A stretch of 64,000 bases of DNA, taken from Brenneria izbisi. Lineage in GTDB: Bacteria > Pseudomonadota > Gammaproteobacteria > Enterobacterales > Enterobacteriaceae. Shown in pieces: positions 1 through 8,613 of the stretch; within the stretch, counting starts at the first letter, position 1; every line of letters starts with the position of its first letter. The notes beneath the pieces were generated by a model. That model was given only the letters and a program-made list of their open reading frames with translations, was not told the DNA's origin and did no database searches. The DNA lies in contig NZ_JAMPJU010000013.1 in NCBI RefSeq assembly GCF_025840185.1, positions 1-64,000 on the forward strand, read 5' to 3'. A program made the position numbers and the translations under genes.

Positions 1-72
1 TAAAGCTATTTATGAATGCCGCTTCGCCGTTCCCCAGCAATCAGCATGGTCTGGCTAAAGTGGAGCGGTAAT

Positions 73-366
73 ATGCGGAGAATTCTAGAAAATTACTTCA
101 CTATGTGGGGTGGCATGTCAAAAGATAATATATGCGAACTATTTCAGGGAAGAGATAAATTAATTTGTCAGTCATTATTCTCTTGGGTAAATGATGGTTC
201 TCATTCAATACATGATGACTTATATATTAATCATGGAGAAAGAACAAATGAGGTTTACTTACGTATATTCAAAGATATATTCACAAAATCAAAGCAAATT
301 GGACATTATGAACTCATGATAGGAATAACTGAAGTTTCACCAAATTTAATAGACGAACAAGCATGA
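73..366 (+). pseudogene. C-terminal remnant of an AAA_13-type ATPase
   Basis: About 97 residues resemble the extreme C-terminus of large AAA_13 (RloC/PrrC-like, also retron- and Septu-associated) ATPases. Key stretches are ENYFTMWGG, GRDKLICQSLFSWVNDGSHSI, DDLYI and a final HYELMIGI-like block. The nucleotide-binding part (Walker A, ABC signature) is missing, so no ATPase can be made from this piece. The open frame extends upstream to base 16, but those residues look unrelated, which suggests a recombination junction near base 60-70. Family members are RNA- or phage-responsive defence proteins. The assignment is by recognition of the conserved tail and cannot be more specific. Confidence 0.55.
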
Positions 367-381
367 TATAGATAATATTTT

Positions 382-405
382 TGGTAGCTTTAAAATAGGC
401 TACCA
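382..405. terminator. Hairpin after the ATPase remnant
   Basis: A 7-bp perfect inverted repeat (TGGTAGC / GCTACCA) with a 10-base loop lies 16 bases after the stop codon. There is no good U-run on the plus strand, so termination is only possible. Confidence 0.3.
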
Positions 406-531
406 CCTATCTTTCCATTTCATACTAAGACCATGAAAACACCAAGTACGGTTACATTTACTTTCTGGTACAAATGACATAATTCATTAAGATCAACTAT
501 TTCCCCCGCACCACAGCAGAAAATATTTAAA

Positions 532-1674
532 TCACAAATCAGGAATAAACCCTTCTTCCCGCAGAGCCTTAATCACCCCACGAATCAGATATGAGTTAGA
601 AAACTTCGCCGTATAGGAACGGGCTCCCTCTTCTACTGGCTGAAGCAGTCCCCGATCAATCAACTTACCAAGTTGATAAGTCACTTGAGCCGGTTTCAGC
701 TCAGGTAAAGCGGTACGGAGATCACCCGCTTTTATCGTCCCTAGCTCGACAGCGCGTTTCAGAACTTTAGATTCCAACGGGTTTATTAGCCCCCTTTCAG
801 ATGAAAAGTCGATCGCCGGATACAGTATTTTTGTACTCAAAAAAGCATGGTTTGTCAGTTGATCGACTTTCTTCAACTCAGATGAAATTCCCGAAAGTAC
901 ATATAAACACCATTCTTCTAAGCCCTGCTCAGTTCCTTTATCCGCTAACGACAGCATGGCGTAATAACGCTCGCGATCGTTACAAAATACCGCTGTCGGA
1001 TTAAGAACCCGGCCACCTGCCTGCACATTAAAACCATACTTGATCAATAACGCATAGGTCAGCAGTCTGACCGTTCTGCCATTACCGTTGCCAAAGGGGT
1101 GTATCCAGCCGAAGCGGTGATGCACCAGCGCAATTTTCATCAGATCATATTTTGGTTTATCGGCACGGTTAATAAAGGCTGTCAGTTCTGACATATAGTC
1201 AGGAACATGGATATGATCCGGCGGTAAATGGTCAGACTGAGCGATGCTGACGTTATGCTGCCGATAGGCACCGGGCGTTTTATCACCTTCCTGTTGCAAT
1301 CCGACAACCGCCAGACTATGTAGCTCGCGGATAAAATATTCCGTTATCTCATCACCATTATTTAGATGCTCGTCGATGAATTCCATCGCAGCTTCAATAT
1401 TATTGATTTCTTTGAGCTGATCCGTTGAACTCTGTGTTCCTTCAACTTTGCTTTCAACATAGTCGGCAAGCGTCGTGTGGTTTCCCTCAATCCTCGCAGA
1501 GCCCAGACTCTCCAGCATGTGGAAAACGGCTTTCAACTGCGCAAACAGAATAGGGTGAACATCCGTTTCCAACCTCAGATGCCGAAGGATCTCCAGTTCC
1601 GTCAGCGCATCGACCAAAGGGGAGTCAAAACTGGGGTTCAGGAGCGAGAGTTCAAAGTGATTAAATTGAGCCAT
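532..1674 (-). CDS. Fic domain protein with N-terminal inhibitory motif
   Basis: 380 residues. Fic proteins usually transfer AMP (or another phospho-group) from a nucleotide to a target hydroxyl. The Fic core motif is at residues 192-203 and reads [12 protein letters not shown]. The catalytic His192 and the GNGR anion-binding loop are intact, but the acidic residue that normally holds Mg2+ (HPFx[D/E]GNGR) is Asn196. An inhibitory motif of the class II type ([S/T]xxxE[G/N]) is visible near the N-terminus as SARIEGN, residues 59-65, with Glu63 as the likely blocking residue. The C-terminal third looks like a winged-helix segment ([19 protein letters not shown]). It stands alone, facing away from the integrase remnant, in a mosaic island, so it is probably an acquired effector or stress regulator. 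The target is unknown. Confidence 0.88.
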   Translation of the reverse strand: MAQFNHFELSLLNPSFDSPLVDALTELEILRHLRLETDVHPILFAQLKAVFHMLESLGSARIEGNHTTLADYVESKVEGTQSSTDQLKEINNIEAAMEFIDEHLNNGDEITEYFIRELHSLAVVGLQQEGDKTPGAYRQHNVSIAQSDHLPPDHIHVPDYMSELTAFINRADKPKYDLMKIALVHHRFGWIHPFGNGNGRTVRLLTYALLIKYGFNVQAGGRVLNPTAVFCNDRERYYAMLSLADKGTEQGLEEWCLYVLSGISSELKKVDQLTNHAFLSTKILYPAIDFSSERGLINPLESKVLKRAVELGTIKAGDLRTALPELKPAQVTYQLGKLIDRGLLQPVEEGARSYTAKFSNSYLIRGVIKALREEGFIPDL

Positions 1675-1765
1675 GATATGTAGTTATCTCAAATGGAGCA
1701 TGACGACATCTCAAAATAATAGCAAAAATACTAATATAATCCATAAATTATAAATCAGACTTTTT

Positions 1766-1996
1766 ATGATTATCTCAAAAATCACGAATCCGACATATCA
1801 AGTTCTACGTTTGAAAGATGTTCAATGCAGAGAGGAACAGGCCATTGCCAGCATGAGAGATGAAACCGCGTTTTTAGCGCTGTTAACCGCTAAAACACCG
1901 ATTCATCGTGACAACCATCACAAAAACAAAGCGATTTTTTATGGGGGCTTTCATGGGGCGGTGTTTACGATAAATATCAATAAAATAGATAATTAA
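1766..1996 (+). CDS. Small ORF of unknown function
   Basis: 76 codons, divergent from the Fic gene with 91 bases between starts. No family, signal peptide or membrane segment is recognised and there is no convincing ribosome binding site. The composition is AT-rich like the surrounding island. It may be spurious or the remnant of an exchanged gene. It is listed only because no other gene occupies this stretch. Confidence 0.2.
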   Translation: MIISKITNPTYQVLRLKDVQCREEQAIASMRDETAFLALLTAKTPIHRDNHHKNKAIFYGGFHGAVFTININKIDN

Positions 1997-2193
1997 CAGC
2001 AAGTTAATCGTGAGTATGATCCCGACTCCACCACCTTTCCTTTTTTATGCCTCCTTATCAATCCCTATGTTGTTACGATTCAATAAGTTGGCGTAAAAAT
2101 CTTTTCCGATGCATTTTGATTTATCCCTTCGTATCGGGGAATTTTTGGGTCAGATTGCGGGTCATTCAGTTCGACAACTGGAGTGAGCCTCAT

Positions 2194-2535
2194 ATGTTAA
2201 CTGACGGCAAAGTCCGATCCGCGAAACCTCTCGCAAAATCTTACAAGCTCACTGACTCGCAAGGCCTGTACCTCACGGTATCTACCCGCGGCGCTAAGCT
2301 ATGGTATTTCCGCTATCGTTTCGGCGGTAAAGAAAACCGTCTGGCCTTTGGTCCCTATCCTCAAACCACGCTGGCAGGGGCCCGCGAAAAGCGCGATGCG
2401 GCTCGGAAGCTGCTGGCGTCCGGTATCTGCCCTTCTCTGTTTCGCAAGGCGCATAACACCGCCGTTATCAGACAGATCCACAGAAAACACTGGCTCTCGA
2501 ACTGCTGTTCACTAGCATCAAACACGTCATCGTGA
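2194..2535 (+). pseudogene. Truncated tyrosine integrase, P4 type (N-terminal arm-binding domain only)
   Basis: From the ATG at 2194 the product begins MLTDGKVRSAKPLAKSYKL and continues with DSQGLYLTV, KLWYFRYRF and LAFGPYPQTTLAGAREKR. This is the arm-type DNA-binding domain (DUF4102-like) of P4-family integrases that insert islands at tRNA genes. Homology stops after about 80 residues (LLASGICPS). The catalytic domain with the R-H-R-Y residues is gone, so it cannot recombine. After the break another frame stays open to a TAA at about 2631 (ending TFEELKELDWNLG), an unidentified fused tail. It marks one end of an eroded genomic island; no tRNA gene is visible beside it. Confidence 0.75.
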
Positions 2536-2688
2536 ATCATCAGCACATCCCGCTGGAAACGAAGCGCCGCCATGTTTTTCGGGTTTATACGTTTGAGGAG
2601 TTGAAGGAGTTGGATTGGAATCTTGGCTAATTGCTGAACAATCATGCAAAGTATATACTCATAGTATGCATAAATGAGGAGTACTATC

Positions 2689-2907
2689 ATGAAACACCGC
2701 GTCAGCGTTACCGTAGACAAAGACAATTATCAGATTCTGAGTGCCGCCGGAGTCAATATTTCTGGTCTGGTGAATGATGTCATTGGCAAAGAAGCCCGTC
2801 GCATCAAGGCAGAAGAGTGGAAGAAGGAAAACCGCGAAGGGATGGAAGAAGTCGCCCAATTTATCGCCCAGAATGGCGCCTTTGCGGATGAAAACAGGAA
2901 CTGGTGA
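2689..2907 (+). CDS. ccdA: CcdA-family antitoxin
   Basis: 72 residues from the ATG at 2689, which has a GAGGAG Shine-Dalgarno 7 bases upstream; an in-frame ATG at 2674 overlaps that site and is less likely. The N-terminus [17 protein letters not shown] is the ribbon-helix-helix DNA-binding part of CcdA antitoxins. The C-terminal half ([20 protein letters not shown]) is the acidic, flexible toxin-binding tail, ending in the family-typical W. It neutralises CcdB and represses its own operon. The stop codon overlaps the GTG that precedes the toxin start, as in plasmid F ccdAB. The location in an island suggests a chromosomal addiction-module relic. Confidence 0.9.
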   Translation: MKHRVSVTVDKDNYQILSAAGVNISGLVNDVIGKEARRIKAEEWKKENREGMEEVAQFIAQNGAFADENRNW

Positions 2908-2909
2908 TC

Positions 2910-3239
2910 ATGCAATTCATTGTTTATCAATACAAACGCGCCAGTCACTACAAAATGGTTATCGATGTGCAAAGCGACATTGTCGAGACACAAAAGCGGC
3001 GTACGGTCATCCCGCTTATCGAATCGCATCATCTGTCTGAGAAAGTGAATAAAACATTGTTCCCTCAACTTCGCATCAATGGCGAGAATTACCGACTGAT
3101 GACCACTGAACTATCCAGCGTTCCTGTTGAAGTCATGGGTGAAGTGATTGCGGATCTCGGCGACTGTGCGGATGAGATCAAGGATGCTATTCATCTTATG
3201 TTTTGGGGATTTGAGAGGTGCTCAGAGTTTTCGAATTGA
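2910..3239 (+). CDS. ccdB: CcdB-family gyrase toxin with altered, extended C-terminus
   Basis: 109 residues from the ATG at 2910. [49 protein letters not shown] and IHLMFWG align along the whole of F-plasmid CcdB (101 residues), which traps DNA gyrase on DNA. F CcdB ends in Trp99-Gly100-Ile101, residues needed for gyrase killing. Here the end reads W-G-F and then continues ERCSEFSN. The DNA around the end (TGG GGA TTT GAG AGG) would restore W-G-I-stop if one A were added after GGA, so a single-base deletion in the last codon is a simple explanation. The toxin may therefore be weakened or inactive. It follows the antitoxin directly and both are probably co-translated. Confidence 0.88.
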   Translation: MQFIVYQYKRASHYKMVIDVQSDIVETQKRRTVIPLIESHHLSEKVNKTLFPQLRINGENYRLMTTELSSVPVEVMGEVIADLGDCADEIKDAIHLMFWGFERCSEFSN

Positions 3240-3254
3240 GTATTACACATAGCG

Positions 3255-3342
3255 ATCTCGGCAGATGAACTTTTGAAATACTTCAAAAATTGAATGGTGT
3301 AGTTTAATCCTAGCCATTTATCCAGTTGTCTCTTGCCGAGAT
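3255..3342. repeat. 88-bp segment bounded by 9-bp inverted repeats
   Basis: ATCTCGGCA at 3255-3263 and its exact complement TGCCGAGAT at 3334-3342 bracket an AT-rich segment just after ccdB. It could be the ends of a small non-autonomous element or an IS scar. No target duplication is evident and chance is not excluded. The rest of 3343-3530 contains no gene I recognise. Confidence 0.25.
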
Positions 3343-3529
3343 ACGCGCCTAGGTGACCACAGGTCGTACGCTGGCGCTGGATTGCCGACGAGTTCTTTTT
3401 ACGCAGGCGCATTATTATGACGGATAGAGCACACGGCTCGATTCTATTCAGTCAAACCTTACCAATAGCAACCTTCTTAGATGAACATATTCCATATGTA
3501 GCAAAGTCTTTAAAAGTGAATAGTTCGAT

Positions 3530-4006
3530 TTACCGGCATGCTTACAGCGGCCACAGTCGCAGATCCGTGCTGGAACATAAGTTTTATTAATGATAAGGTG
3601 TTCAACGAATGTCGGATCCGCACCTTGTTCATAGTGAATAATTTTAGCCGTAAATGCCTGGTAATCCAGGTTAATCAGAGGAGCGCGGTGACGATGTGGT
3701 TGCCGTCATGGGACACTTGAAGCAGGTGCGGAATGCAGTACCGCAGCGGCTACAGTTAGATAATGGCTGCGATTTATTTCCCAATTGATGGAGCAAGCGA
3801 TGGGCGAATAAAACGATGTGGCGATGGACTCTCGCGTCCCGGAAAGCCAATGGCTCAAGTTTTGATCGAGTCATTTAATCGTCGCTTTCGTGAAGAATAT
3901 CTAAACATTCACTAACGTCAGAAATACAACCAGCAACAACGCCACTCGACCTTAACCGACCAGAATCAGATAATTTTTCCTAAGTCTGCAAAAAGGCCGG
4001 ATCGCT
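3530..4006 (+). pseudogene. Decayed IS3-family transposase (OrfB) remnant
   Basis: Three pieces of an IS3-type DDE transposase appear in different frames. WNISFINDKVFNECRIRTLF, with IVNNFSRKCL, spans the first catalytic region. LQLDNGCDLF carries the second Asp. VLIESFNRRFREEYLNIH carries the catalytic Glu and is followed by a stop and a KYNQQQRHSTL-like tail. The first Asp position is replaced by Ser (N-I-S-F instead of x-M-D-F). Frameshifts near 3720 and 3790 and several stops make it non-functional. It ends about 40 bases before the ThDP-enzyme gene, so it marks the insertion boundary of that block. Confidence 0.7.
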
Positions 4007-4044
4007 GATTTAGCTTGGCTTCGATTTTAGAACAAGGTCAAATC

Positions 4045-5736
4045 ATGAAAGAAAATGCACAACAGACTGTGGTAGAAGTGCTGATCCAACATTTGGAAAA
4101 CGTTGGGGTAGACGTTGCCTTCGGTGTTTCCGGTGCTTTCATCGCTCCGGCATGGAAAGCACTCTTCGAGTCATCCATCAATACCATCCATTGCCGACAT
4201 GAAGCGGGCGCTGCTTTTTGCGCCTCAGAATACAGTCTATATAAAGATAAACCGGCTGCGGTATTTTCCACCGCAGGCCCTGGCATCACCAACGCGTTAA
4301 CGGCACTGCGCGCAGCAAAGCTAGATGGCTCTAAAGTGGTATTTATTGCGCCAATAACAACGTCAAAAAATAATGGGTTGTGGGGATTGCAACAAACCAC
4401 AGCACAGGATGTAAGCGCCTTGGCAGGCGATGGCATCACAGGATTCTTCGATCGTATTGTTTGTATCGATGAAGAAGAAAAGATATATGAAGCGATTGAG
4501 TCCATCTCTCATCTGAAAACATCGCGTGGTCAGGTATTAGGTATATTTATTCTTCCCAGCATTCAGAAAAAAAACTTTTTTCAAGATGCGGTAAAAATAA
4601 ATAAACAAAAAATTCACCCCTCGAAAAATGCAGAAGAGAGTTATCTGGAAAAACAACAGTATAAAATAGCTGAAGTGCTTGCTACGGGAGATGCTATTAT
4701 CTGGAATGGTTTTGGCAGCCACCATTGCTCGGAAATATTAACCCGACTGGCGACTGAAACATATACGCCAGTAATGTCAACGCCACGCGGAAAAGGAATA
4801 TTCCCTGAAAAACACCCATTATATATAGGCGCTACGGGGTTAGGTTCCGATGAACAGAAATTACAATCTATCGTAAATGATCCCGCATTGAAAGCAGTCA
4901 TTATTTTGGGAACCCGATTAGGGGAGTCCAGTTCGCATTATCTGCAAAACAAAATAAAAGATATTGATGTGTATTATATCAGTCTGGAAAATATCGATAT
5001 CAGAAAGAACCTTCCTGCTTCAACCGTCGTCATCAATGCTGAGTTGTCCCAATTCTTACATGGCGTATATGATAAAATAAAAAAATTACCCATTGCGCAT
5101 CAGTCCAATATTATTGAAAACACAAGAACGATTGAACGACAGACCACAGAGGAAATCAAGAATGGCGTCATCCATCCAGAGGATGTTATGGCGATAATCC
5201 AAAAGGTTGCCATTGATGAATATGATTGCCTGGTGGCTGCAGATGCCGGAAACTCACATGTATGGACAAATAGGTATTTGCAGTTTCAAAAACCCAATCG
5301 TTATCGGGTAAATTCAGCGTTGGGGACCATGGGACATTATGCCTGCGGGATTGTAGGACTGGCAATGTCAGGCAAAGTCACCGTCGGCGTCATAGGCGAT
5401 GGTTCTATGCTGATGAATAACGAAATCAGTACGGCAGTTCGTCATCAAGCACCGGCTATTTGGCTGGTATTGAATGATGGCACTTACAACATGTGTCGGC
5501 AAGGTTTGAACTCGATAGGTTATCCGCAACTCGATTGCGCGATTCCTCAGGTAGATTTCGCTTTGTTCGCTCAGGCATTAGGCGCTAACGGCATCAGAGT
5601 AACACACTCATCCGAACTGGAAACCGCGTTACATTCGGCTATTATGCAAGGTGTTCCTACGGTGATCGATGTGCTGATTGATAGAGAAGCGCCGCCGCCG
5701 GTGTTTGGGCGGAACAAAACCGTCAAATCTCTTTAA
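4045..5736 (+). CDS. Thiamine-diphosphate-dependent enzyme, acetolactate synthase-like
   Basis: 563 residues from the ATG at 4045 (AAGGT 7 bases upstream; a TTG at 4015 is open but lacks a better site). The three-domain ThDP fold is clear. The N-terminal domain has the cofactor-activating Glu53 in CRHEAGAAFCASEY and a GPGITNALTALRAA loop. The central domain is of the Rossmann type. The C-terminal domain has the ThDP/Mg2+ motif starting GDGSMLMNNE at 451, with Asn477-Asp478 closing it. Acetolactate synthase, benzoylformate decarboxylase and related 2-oxoacid enzymes share this layout. No small regulatory subunit is nearby, so a catabolic or secondary-metabolic role is more likely than branched-chain synthesis. 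The substrate cannot be read from the sequence. It lies next to a TetR gene on the other strand. Confidence 0.8.
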   Translation: MKENAQQTVVEVLIQHLENVGVDVAFGVSGAFIAPAWKALFESSINTIHCRHEAGAAFCASEYSLYKDKPAAVFSTAGPGITNALTALRAAKLDGSKVVFIAPITTSKNNGLWGLQQTTAQDVSALAGDGITGFFDRIVCIDEEEKIYEAIESISHLKTSRGQVLGIFILPSIQKKNFFQDAVKINKQKIHPSKNAEESYLEKQQYKIAEVLATGDAIIWNGFGSHHCSEILTRLATETYTPVMSTPRGKGIFPEKHPLYIGATGLGSDEQKLQSIVNDPALKAVIILGTRLGESSSHYLQNKIKDIDVYYISLENIDIRKNLPASTVVINAELSQFLHGVYDKIKKLPIAHQSNIIENTRTIERQTTEEIKNGVIHPEDVMAIIQKVAIDEYDCLVAADAGNSHVWTNRYLQFQKPNRYRVNSALGTMGHYACGIVGLAMSGKVTVGVIGDGSMLMNNEISTAVRHQAPAIWLVLNDGTYNMCRQGLNSIGYPQLDCAIPQVDFALFAQALGANGIRVTHSSELETALHSAIMQGVPTVIDVLIDREAPPPVFGRNKTVKSL

Positions 5737-5899
5737 TTGTTCCAGGAGAATTCATCGAGCCACTGAAATGCACGATACGCTGGTTGGTTCAATGGATTTC
5801 TGCGCGATCCAACGGTTGTGTTATCAACGTGGTGGTGCGGATGGCGGCGATTTGCGTAGAGGAACCGCTGACGCCCGTTCAGTAGCTACGGCAAGCCCG

Positions 5900-5937
5900 C
5901 AGGCGAACGAGGCGTCTTTCGACATCGCGTTCGCCTG
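5900..5937. terminator. Inverted repeat downstream of the ThDP gene
   Basis: CAGGCGAACG (5900-5909) and CGTTCGCCTG (5928-5937) form a perfect 10-bp stem with an 18-base loop, in the gap between the ThDP gene and the convergent TetR gene. It lacks a U-run, so it may be an RNA-end structure rather than a strict intrinsic terminator. Nothing else is recognised in 5737-5999. Confidence 0.35.
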
Positions 5938-5999
5938 TCGGATGCGCGGCGTCAGTCAGTCTGATGATAAGTCAACGACAAATCGGTATAACAATCGTT

Positions 6000-6632
6000 T
6001 TAAGCTTTTCTGCAATACCTGCCGGAAAAGACATGCACTGATTCAATTAAATGATTGTTTATTTCCTCTTCTGACATATGAAAATTTTTCGTTATTAACG
6101 AGTTTAATAAATAGGTGCCCCAACATAACGAAATGAACGTTTCAGCGGCAACCGTAACGTTGTTTCCGGTAAATTCTGGATGAACCTCAAGACATTGACT
6201 CAGCGTTTTGATGCATTTCCCCGGCCCCGCCTGCCAAAAAAAATCCGCCAGTTCAGGGAAACAATGCTTCTCAGTAATGATGATATTAAATAAAGCTCTT
6301 GACTCATCCTGTAAAAAAGTATCAATCAGTTTTCTACCAAAGCCAACCAATAATAAAGAAAGTTCTTCCTCAAACTTTAAACTATCATTCAATTGCTTCT
6401 CAAGCATTTCAATTTTTTTTGAAATAACCGCGCTAAATAAAGCATCTTTAGTGGGATACAATGTATATAGCGTAGTCTTTGATGCTCCAGCACGTTTAGC
6501 TATGTCGATCACTTTAGCCTTACTGAATCCTGACTCCAGAAAAACCTGCGTAGCAATATCAAGGATAAATTCAACCCGGATGGGAAGCTCGCTTGATTTT
6601 GGACGACCTCTGATACTTAGTTTATTTTTCAT
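6000..6632 (-). CDS. TetR/AcrR family transcriptional regulator
   Basis: 210 residues from the ATG at 6632 (MKNKLSIRGRPKSSELPIRV). An in-frame upstream ATG at 6653 is possible but the R-G-R-P-K start is typical. The helix-turn-helix is evident: ILDIATQVFLESGFSKAKV, then IAKRAGASKTTLYTLYPTKD. The C-terminal ligand domain resembles the TetR_C_7/AefR type (ESRALFNIIITE, FPELADFFW). It is convergent with the ThDP enzyme and divergent from the NmrA-like reductase, so it probably represses that reductase and possibly itself from the shared 6633-7024 gap. The ligand is unknown. Confidence 0.85.
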   Translation of the reverse strand: MKNKLSIRGRPKSSELPIRVEFILDIATQVFLESGFSKAKVIDIAKRAGASKTTLYTLYPTKDALFSAVISKKIEMLEKQLNDSLKFEEELSLLLVGFGRKLIDTFLQDESRALFNIIITEKHCFPELADFFWQAGPGKCIKTLSQCLEVHPEFTGNNVTVAAETFISLCWGTYLLNSLITKNFHMSEEEINNHLIESVHVFSGRYCRKA

Positions 6633-6839
6633 AATAGTCAATTCTAATGCCATGTAATTTCAGAGAGAGTAATTCAGTTGAAATGATAATAAATGTACTT
6701 TCCTGCATTTTACTTAACTTCACAATTGGATTGCAATCTCTCTGCTGATCACCCATTTACCAAAAACAAACACCACATTAACACTTTCCTTGCGGTAAAC
6801 ATACATTGATCCAGATCGATACCACAAATAACTTTATTA

Positions 6840-6851
6840 TTGATCGGTCAA
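6840..6851. promoter_or_regulatory. Candidate TetR operator in the divergent promoter region
   Basis: TTGATCGGTCAA, a TTGA-N4-TCAA dyad, lies in the 392-base gap between the TetR gene and the reductase. Rightward -10-like AT-rich sequences follow. It is a candidate only; the gap otherwise holds AT-rich DNA without a gene. Confidence 0.25.
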
Positions 6852-7024
6852 ATTGACAACAGCGGAGCAGGAGCATACCATAATTAAAATGATACCCACT
6901 GGTACTTATAATAGTGATTAATATCCATTAATAAAATATTTAATAAGGTACTTATCTTTCTTTCCGCTCCAACTAAAAATCCATCTGATAATAAACATTA
7001 AAAACCAAAACTGGAGATTTAATT

Positions 7025-7846
7025 ATGAAAAAAGAAAATCTTAACGTTGCAGTCCTCGGACATAGCGGTATGGGCGGTATGGCGCTGGTTAATGAACTAT
7101 TGAACAGAGGACATACGGTAACCGGTATTTCCATTGATGCCGATAAAGTTCAGGACAGAGACGGTTTAACCAATATTACGTTAGATATTCTCAATACAAC
7201 CGCGCTTGAAAAAGTCCTGATCGGTCATGATGTTGTGGTTTCCACCTTTTCGGGTGGCCACACAGTCGATCTCCGGGTCTATTATCTTCAGGTGGAAGGT
7301 ACCCGTTCAATGATTAAAGCGGTACGGAATACCGAAGTACCTTATTTCATTTATGTTGGCGGGGCTGCAAGCCTATTTGTTAAACCAGGGTTACAAATGT
7401 TTGATGACCCGCGTTTTCCGAAATGGTATTTCGGCGTTGAACCGCCCAATCATCTTCGCTGGCTTGGCGATGTTACTGGCGAAAGCTTTTTCTATGATGC
7501 CGCGGAAAGGAAGGAAAAAGGTCTGGTTAAAGAGGGAGACAGTGATCCACTGCTTGAGGAGTGTATCAAAGACTGGAAACAAGTACCTTTGCTTGAAGGA
7601 TGCCGCCTCGCGCTGGAGCTTTTCACCGATCGCACGGATTTTAAATGGAGTTTTCTGTCGCCACCGTGGATGTACCGTCCTGGCAAAGGGACAGGAAACT
7701 ACGAACTTGGCATTGACTTCATGATTTTCCACCAGGGCATCCCTTCAGGGATTGATTTGCCTGATTTGGCCCTGGCTGTTGCTGATGAAGTTGAAAACCA
7801 GCGTCTGATCCACAAACACTGGACTGTAGCGGGCGATCAGGAGTAA
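7025..7846 (+). CDS. NmrA-like / atypical SDR NAD(P)-binding reductase
   Basis: 273 residues. The N-terminus LNVAVLGHSGMGGMALVNEL is a Rossmann dinucleotide-binding turn, followed by GHTVTGISIDADKV and GHDVVVSTFSGGH, typical of NmrA-like and atypical short-chain dehydrogenases. A YIYVGGAAS-like stretch (YFIYVGGAASLFV) matches the usual strand before the active site, and the classical YxxxK is not obvious. There are no membrane segments or signal. An AACTGGAGA-type ribosome site precedes the ATG. It is flanked on both sides by TetR genes. Members of this group act as redox sensors or as reductases of small carbonyl compounds; which applies here is unknown. Confidence 0.7.
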   Translation: MKKENLNVAVLGHSGMGGMALVNELLNRGHTVTGISIDADKVQDRDGLTNITLDILNTTALEKVLIGHDVVVSTFSGGHTVDLRVYYLQVEGTRSMIKAVRNTEVPYFIYVGGAASLFVKPGLQMFDDPRFPKWYFGVEPPNHLRWLGDVTGESFFYDAAERKEKGLVKEGDSDPLLEECIKDWKQVPLLEGCRLALELFTDRTDFKWSFLSPPWMYRPGKGTGNYELGIDFMIFHQGIPSGIDLPDLALAVADEVENQRLIHKHWTVAGDQE

Positions 7847-7917
7847 TGAATAAGACAATACAGAAAATGGATACAGGAAACGGACTTCATTTTCAGGCGG
7901 CTGAATGCTTGCTCCGT

Positions 7918-8547
7918 TCAGTTAAGTAACAACATAGCGAGTTCAGAGACTATTTTTCCCGCATTACACGGACTGTTATTATCAAAAATCAACTCAGGCG
8001 TAATAATTGACATTGAAATGGATGATATCAGAAACATGAATACCGCATCTTCATTACGCCCCCGAATGATATTATTTGACATAGCCTGCCGGATAAACGG
8101 CAGGCAAGCTGACTTGAACGGACTTATTATATCTTTCAGTACAATATTAAAGCGCTCCCGGTCAGAGGCCGCCTCATTCAATAATAAAGAAGGAAACTCA
8201 GGGATTTCCGAGCAAATAGAAACCACACATTGTATAAAATCAACAAAAATGTCTTTCTGCTCCCTGGATGATGTCGGTATATCGCTGAGTTTCTGAATAT
8301 GTATTTTCTGCTTTCTGGCTAAAAAACTCAGCATTTCATTCCATAATCCTGATTTAGATCCATACAACCTTGCAATTAAGGCCATATCAACGCCGGCATC
8401 GGCGGCAATCTTACGTAAAGTGGTTGAATCATATCCGTATCGGGAAAAGTGATGCAATGCGGCTGGTAAGATCGTCTCCCGGCCTGACCGGACGGCAAGC
8501 GGCCTTCTGCCCCGTTTTTTAGTCTCAGTAATTTCTTTGTTTTTCAT
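7918..8547 (-). CDS. TetR/AcrR family transcriptional regulator
   Basis: 210 residues from the ATG at 8547 (MKNKEITETKKRGRRPLAVR). An upstream start at 8595 is open but encodes an unlikely extension. The DNA-binding helices read ILPAALHHFSRYGYDSTTLRKIAADAGVD with LIARLYGSKSGLW. The C-terminal domain is not assigned to a ligand class. It starts 67 bases after the CocE-type hydrolase and in the same direction, so the two are probably one transcript, with this protein as the local regulator. Its N-terminal style (MKNK...RGR.P) resembles that of the TetR gene at 6000-6632, hinting at shared origin. Confidence 0.85.
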   Translation of the reverse strand: MKNKEITETKKRGRRPLAVRSGRETILPAALHHFSRYGYDSTTLRKIAADAGVDMALIARLYGSKSGLWNEMLSFLARKQKIHIQKLSDIPTSSREQKDIFVDFIQCVVSICSEIPEFPSLLLNEAASDRERFNIVLKDIISPFKSACLPFIRQAMSNNIIRGRNEDAVFMFLISSISMSIITPELIFDNNSPCNAGKIVSELAMLLLN

Positions 8548-8613
8548 ATCAATACAAATTCTTATGGTTTCATTCAGCGCTGGTTTTGCCGACACTGAAT
8601 TGTATGTAGTTCA

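Noticed and set aside
5737..5999. Open frame continuing after the ThDP gene
   Set aside because: It is an overlap frame of the ThDP gene end running into the TetR gene; composition and lack of homology argue against a gene.
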